Shown here piece after piece: positions 60,803 through 64,000 of a DNA stretch of 64,000 nucleotides; the first letter of the stretch is position 1; each line of letters opens with the position of its first letter. The position numbers and the translations under genes were made by a program. The stretch is from assembly GCF_012184425.1 (NCBI RefSeq), contig NZ_VTOW01000001.1, positions 248,001 through 312,000 of the forward strand, read 5' to 3'. The DNA comes from Candidatus Manganitrophus noduliformans. GTDB taxonomy: Bacteria > Nitrospirota > Nitrospiria > SBBL01 > Manganitrophaceae. Below the pieces are notes generated by a model, which was not told the origin of the DNA, made no database searches, and worked only from the letters and a program-made list of their open reading frames with translations.

Positions 60803-61780
60803 TTACTTGATTGCCGTTAAAACGGTGTTCCGCTCCATCTCCGTCACCCAGTGGAATCCGGCCTTTTCCAACCATCCGCGGATTTCCGATCCCGAGAAGC
60901 AGCGCCCCTTCTCGGAATAGACCATCATATGGATGGAGAAAATCGCATTCCAGCCGGGGTTGGATGCATCTTCGTTCAGAAACATATCCTTGACGATGAT
61001 CAGCCCGCCCGGATTCGCGGCGCGGGAGAGTTTCCGGAAGAGGGCTGCATTCTCCTCTGAAGTTTGATAGTGGAGGATGTCGGAGAGGAAGACGACGTCG
61101 AACGTCCCGGGGAGCTCGTCCAGGTTGAAGTTGCCGCCGACCAACCTGATCCGACCGGTCATCTTCTCTTTGTCGATATTCTTCTGTGTCGTCGCGAGGG
61201 TCTCTGGAAGGTCAAAAAGGGTTCCCTGCAGATGAGGATAACGCTTGCAGAAAGCCATTGAAAAGGTCCCGGCGCCTCCGCCGACATCGAGGAAGGTCTT
61301 GTAGCCGGAGAGATCGATCCGCTCCGCCAGGCTCGGGGCGACCCGTTTCGCCATGCGATCGAGGACCCGCAAAATCTTCTCCCCGACCTCCGGGCGGTTC
61401 ATGAAAATATTCCCCTTCACCGGCGGCTTTCCGGTTCGAACCACCTCTTCCAGCTTCCCCCAGGCCTCCCACTCTTCATCCTGAAGCAGCATCAGCTCCC
61501 CCATATAGAAGGGGCTGGTCTTCACGAGAAACTCCGCCACCACCGGCGTATTGGCGTAGCGTATCCCTTCGCGGTGGATGAGACCGATCGCCACCAGGGA
61601 ATCGAGAAGGCGTTCGAGGTTTTCAGGATCGGCCCCGACGGCCGACGCGATCTCCGCCGCCGTCTTCGGTCCGCTCCCCATCGGGGTATAGAGATCGAGC
61701 TTCACCGAGGTCAAAAATATTTTCGCCTCCCAATAATATCCCAACTGGAAAAGCGAAGGCGCCGAAATTTCCCGACCCAT
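60803..61780 (-). CDS. O-methyltransferase family protein (dimerisation domain plus SAM domain)
   Basis: The 325-residue protein has an N-terminal winged-helix dimerisation domain (TAAEIASAVGADPENLERLLDSLVAIGLI). A class I S-adenosylmethionine domain follows: FLDVGGGAGTFSMAFCKRYP, LPETL, and LSDILHYQTSEENAALFRKL, with NPGGLIIVKDMF. This layout is shared by plant-type O-methyltransferases, polyketide/antibiotic O-methyltransferases and the bacteriochlorophyll enzyme BchU. The substrate is unknown. The ATG at 61780 is preferred to the adjoining TTG. It is co-directional with DUF420 at 13-bp spacing, which may hint at a small-molecule or quinone-like substrate (speculative). Confidence 0.85.
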   Translation of the reverse strand: MGREISAPSLFQLGYYWEAKIFLTSVKLDLYTPMGSGPKTAAEIASAVGADPENLERLLDSLVAIGLIHREGIRYANTPVVAEFLVKTSPFYMGELMLLQDEEWEAWGKLEEVVRTGKPPVKGNIFMNRPEVGEKILRVLDRMAKRVAPSLAERIDLSGYKTFLDVGGGAGTFSMAFCKRYPHLQGTLFDLPETLATTQKNIDKEKMTGRIRLVGGNFNLDELPGTFDVVFLSDILHYQTSEENAALFRKLSRAANPGGLIIVKDMFLNEDASNPGWNAIFSIHMMVYSEKGRCFSGSEIRGWLEKAGFHWVTEMERNTVLTAIK

Positions 61781-61867
61781 CAAAAACCCCCAAATTTGAA
61801 TAGGGGGAGTATATCGGGGTGGAAATCAAAGGTCAAGAGAGGAGGGAATGGGCGGGTGCCCCGCGAC

Positions 61868-63868
61868 TTATCCGACTTCAATCGGCGGGTACTTCTCGAT
61901 GACATTGAATTTCTCGATCTTCCACCGCTCCTTTTCTTTCTTCAATTTCCAGAAAAGAAGCGCCTTCTGAAGCGACACCCCCTTCCCCTTCCGAAGGCGG
62001 GCGGTCTGCATCAGCGAAAGATCGGCCTCGTCCCCCCGGACTTTCAATCCGAAAATCTGGAATTCGACACGGATCGGTTCGGCCCCTCCGAAGAGCTCGG
62101 CGATTTGCCCCTCAAAGGCGCTTCCGTCGGCGACATCCTGCCGCGAGAGGGCCCAATCCTGGCTCTGATAGGCGCGCCGCTGTCGTTCGATCAACTCGTG
62201 CAACATCTCTTCATTGGTCTTCTTGCCGGCGGGAACCTCCTCCACCTTCGGTTGCGGAGGCGATCCTTCCCTCAACTTCGGGGAGATTTTTGCCGCGGCC
62301 GGGGACGCATCGCGGGGAGCCACCGGCGGAGGCGACACCGGGGCTGAAGAAGAATCGTTCTTGAAGGCCGATAAAACAGTCGTCTTGTTGATCTGATCCT
62401 GCTCCGGTCTTCCGCCGGAAGGAGGGGGCGCCGGAGCCGGAGGCTCGGGTGAAACCGGCTGCGCTGCGGGAGAAAGGGGGAGGGCGATTTCTTGCTCGGG
62501 AGAAAGCGCGCCCTCTTTGGCTTCGATGTTCTCTTCCACCGCAGAAGCGGGGGGATCGATCGGATCGGGCCGCGACGCGATGACGGGAGACGGCGCCGCC
62601 GGAGCGGAAGCGACCTGAGCGGGTGAAGAGCGGTAGAGCGAAAAAAAGAGGACCCCTACAAAACCGGTCATCAGCAATCCAAAGAGGCCCCACCAGATCG
62701 GCTGCCAAGAAACGGTTTTTTTCTCCGGATGGACTTCTTGGGAGGGGGCGGCCGTTTCCCCTGCAGACGAATCCGAGATTACAGGGAGGGGGACGACCGT
62801 CTCTACAACGGCCAAGGCGGGTGCAGCCGCTTCTTGGGGAAGCCCGGGATCGATCGCCGGCGCCGGCGATGGAGCGTGCGGGACCAAGACCGCCGGAAGC
62901 TCCATCCGTTCGAAAAGCAGCGGCTCGCCGGAGGCGGACCCTCCCCCTTCGGTCGGCGCGAACCGTGCGAAGGCCCGCCGTTCCGCTTCGATCTCTTTTC
63001 CGAAAAAAGCCTGGATATAGTTCGTTAAATTGAGCCGCGGATACTCGCCTTGCAGAATCGATTCAATCGGCGCGATCATTTCGCCCGCCGTTTGAAAGCG
63101 CGCCGCCGGGTCGACGGCGAGGCCCCGGACCAGAATCGAGCGAATGGACGCCGGAAGATACCCCCACGGTTGCATGTCGGCCTTGACCGGTTCCGGAAAC
63201 TCGCCGAGCAGCTCGCAGAGAATGGCCGAAGCGGCGAAGAGATCTTCTCCGGGCGTCCCGCTCGGAATCTCCCCCCCCTTTCTTTCGGAGATCGACTCCG
63301 GCGCGCGATAACGCGAGCGGATGGCCGAACGGGGATCCTCCAGCCAGCCCAGGCCAAAATCGCCGACCCCCACCACGCCGTCGTAGCCGATAAAGATCCG
63401 CTCCGGATGGAGCCCGCCGTGCGCGATCGGCCTCCCGGAGCGTCCGGTCAGAGCGTGGGAAAATTGGAGCGCGTCAAGAAGCTGCCGAATGAGAAGCAGC
63501 GCCATTCCGGTCGGAATCGGGAGAGAGCGGCTTCGCGCCAGAAGGGTCTGCAGTTTTTTGCCGAAGAGATACGGTTGGACGAAATAAGGGATGCCGTCGA
63601 TTTCGCCGAGGTCATAAATCCGGAGGATGTTCGGATGCCAGAGGGTGGCCGCTTGTTTCGCCTCGTCTAAAAAAAGGGAAACCCAATCGGTCCGGTGGAT
63701 CACCAGCGGATGGAGCCGCTTCAAAACAACCATCGTGTGCGGAGGGGACTCCCCCTGCGCCAGATAATTTTCAAGAAACGGGCTTCGCTTCAGCGGCCGG
63801 AGAAGCCGGTACCTTCCAAAAAGAGCGGCCGCCTTGCGCGGCTGTTTTTCACCCAGGAGTTTTTCCAT
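61868..63868 (-). CDS. Membrane-anchored Ser/Thr pseudokinase with NTF2-like C-terminal domain
   Basis: The 666-residue protein has an N-terminal kinase fold (about 18-270). Lys50 (VVLK), the helix-C acid (DEA) and DFG at 170-172 remain. The catalytic HRD reads HGG (150-152) and the loop Asn is Arg157, so phosphotransfer is unlikely. A long Pro/Ala-rich linker contains one membrane helix (IWWGLFGLLMTGFVGVLFFSLY). The C-terminal 130 residues (RRAYQSQDWALSRQDVADGSAFEGQIAELF to the end) resemble an NTF2-like or nuclear-transport-type fold, probably extracytoplasmic. It may be a signalling scaffold. The ribosome site is weak. Confidence 0.8.
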   Translation of the reverse strand: MEKLLGEKQPRKAAALFGRYRLLRPLKRSPFLENYLAQGESPPHTMVVLKRLHPLVIHRTDWVSLFLDEAKQAATLWHPNILRIYDLGEIDGIPYFVQPYLFGKKLQTLLARSRSLPIPTGMALLLIRQLLDALQFSHALTGRSGRPIAHGGLHPERIFIGYDGVVGVGDFGLGWLEDPRSAIRSRYRAPESISERKGGEIPSGTPGEDLFAASAILCELLGEFPEPVKADMQPWGYLPASIRSILVRGLAVDPAARFQTAGEMIAPIESILQGEYPRLNLTNYIQAFFGKEIEAERRAFARFAPTEGGGSASGEPLLFERMELPAVLVPHAPSPAPAIDPGLPQEAAAPALAVVETVVPLPVISDSSAGETAAPSQEVHPEKKTVSWQPIWWGLFGLLMTGFVGVLFFSLYRSSPAQVASAPAAPSPVIASRPDPIDPPASAVEENIEAKEGALSPEQEIALPLSPAAQPVSPEPPAPAPPPSGGRPEQDQINKTTVLSAFKNDSSSAPVSPPPVAPRDASPAAAKISPKLREGSPPQPKVEEVPAGKKTNEEMLHELIERQRRAYQSQDWALSRQDVADGSAFEGQIAELFGGAEPIRVEFQIFGLKVRGDEADLSLMQTARLRKGKGVSLQKALLFWKLKKEKERWKIEKFNVIEKYPPIEVG

Positions 63869-63892
63869 TTCAAAAACCCAAATAACGCCCCA

Positions 63893-64000
63893 CTATATCC
63901 CAAACTGGTCTGAATTTTCAACCTTTTTCTTCCGGGAGGTCCCCTGCCGTTTTTCCTGGATCAAACGGACTAAACGGTCGGGATGATTCCACGCTCAAGC
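63893..64000 (-). CDS. Possible C-terminal end of an upstream gene
   Basis: A minus-strand frame open from the window edge encodes NHPDRLVRLIQEKRQGTSRK and further basic residues before a TAG at 63893-63895. The composition is compatible with the end of a real protein, and the pseudokinase begins 24 bp later, as in an operon. Two other frames also remain open for part of this stretch, so the choice is tentative. Confidence 0.3.

Noticed and set aside
1-64000. CRISPR array, insertion sequence, prophage or rRNA operon
   Set aside because: No regularly spaced direct repeats, transposase or integrase reading, phage structural gene or rRNA sequence was seen on either strand.

Overview
The window is a GC-rich, gene-dense segment of a diderm bacterial chromosome. 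It carries Omp85, TamB-like and AsmA-like envelope proteins, a divided transketolase, a CCG-domain protein paired with a succinate dehydrogenase/fumarate reductase iron-sulfur protein, and DUF4390 next to an NtrY/NtrX-type pair. That mix fits the Nitrospirota or a deltaproteobacterial-type lineage. The assignment is inferred from gene content; no rRNA or marker alignment was possible.

Layout. 1-3.9 kb: a partial secreted DUF4091 protein behind a structured leader resembling a c-di-GMP-I (GEMM) riboswitch, a receiver domain without its phospho-acceptor Asp, and a REC-GGDEF-EAL protein. 4.2-7.5 kb: an NmrA-type oxidoreductase, an HtrA-like protease and a MarR-pirin pair. 7.6-8.4 kb: hairpin repeats and a DUF6364/PIN toxin-antitoxin pair with its own promoter and operator. 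8.4-12.5 kb: a MoxR-DUF58-transglutaminase operon. 12.7-18.6 kb: coaE, galU, lon, thiL, DUF2062 and a small zinc-ribbon protein. 18.6-21.4 kb: accessory genes, including a SnoaL-like gene with an in-frame TGA and an AT-rich NDT/TIR-like gene. 21.5-27.5 kb: polA, a HAD hydrolase, a BON protein, tRNA-Cys and a diguanylate cyclase. 27.7-35.5 kb: def, the SdhB-like/CCG pair, a LON-substrate-binding protein, peroxiredoxin, ferredoxin, CBS protein, sirtuin, a second diguanylate cyclase, a SirB1-like protein and an HNH nuclease. 35.7-43.3 kb: tRNA-Leu, split transketolase, adenylate cyclase, secreted proteins, a nitrilase-family amidase, cbiE and DUF1844. 43.4-56.9 kb: a same-strand run of TamB, Omp85, TPR-metalloprotease, DUF4390, NtrY-like kinase, NtrX-like regulator and rlmD. 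56.9-64 kb (minus strand): an AsmA-like protein, a 52-aa membrane protein, DUF420, a methyltransferase and a membrane pseudokinase.

How the genes fit together. Second-messenger signalling is prominent: three GGDEF proteins, one with an intact EAL domain, a class III adenylate cyclase and a GEMM-like leader. The TamB-Omp85-protease-DUF4390-NtrYX run looks like an outer-membrane biogenesis unit with its own two-component regulator (inferred from order and close spacing).

The most unusual signal concerns translation starts. Three genes (sirtuin, Omp85, AsmA-like) have a good Shine-Dalgarno sequence and a coherent N-terminus but no ATG, GTG or TTG in frame; the best start codon is ATT or ATC. 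Two other genes have promoters so close to the ATG that their mRNAs are probably leaderless or nearly so.
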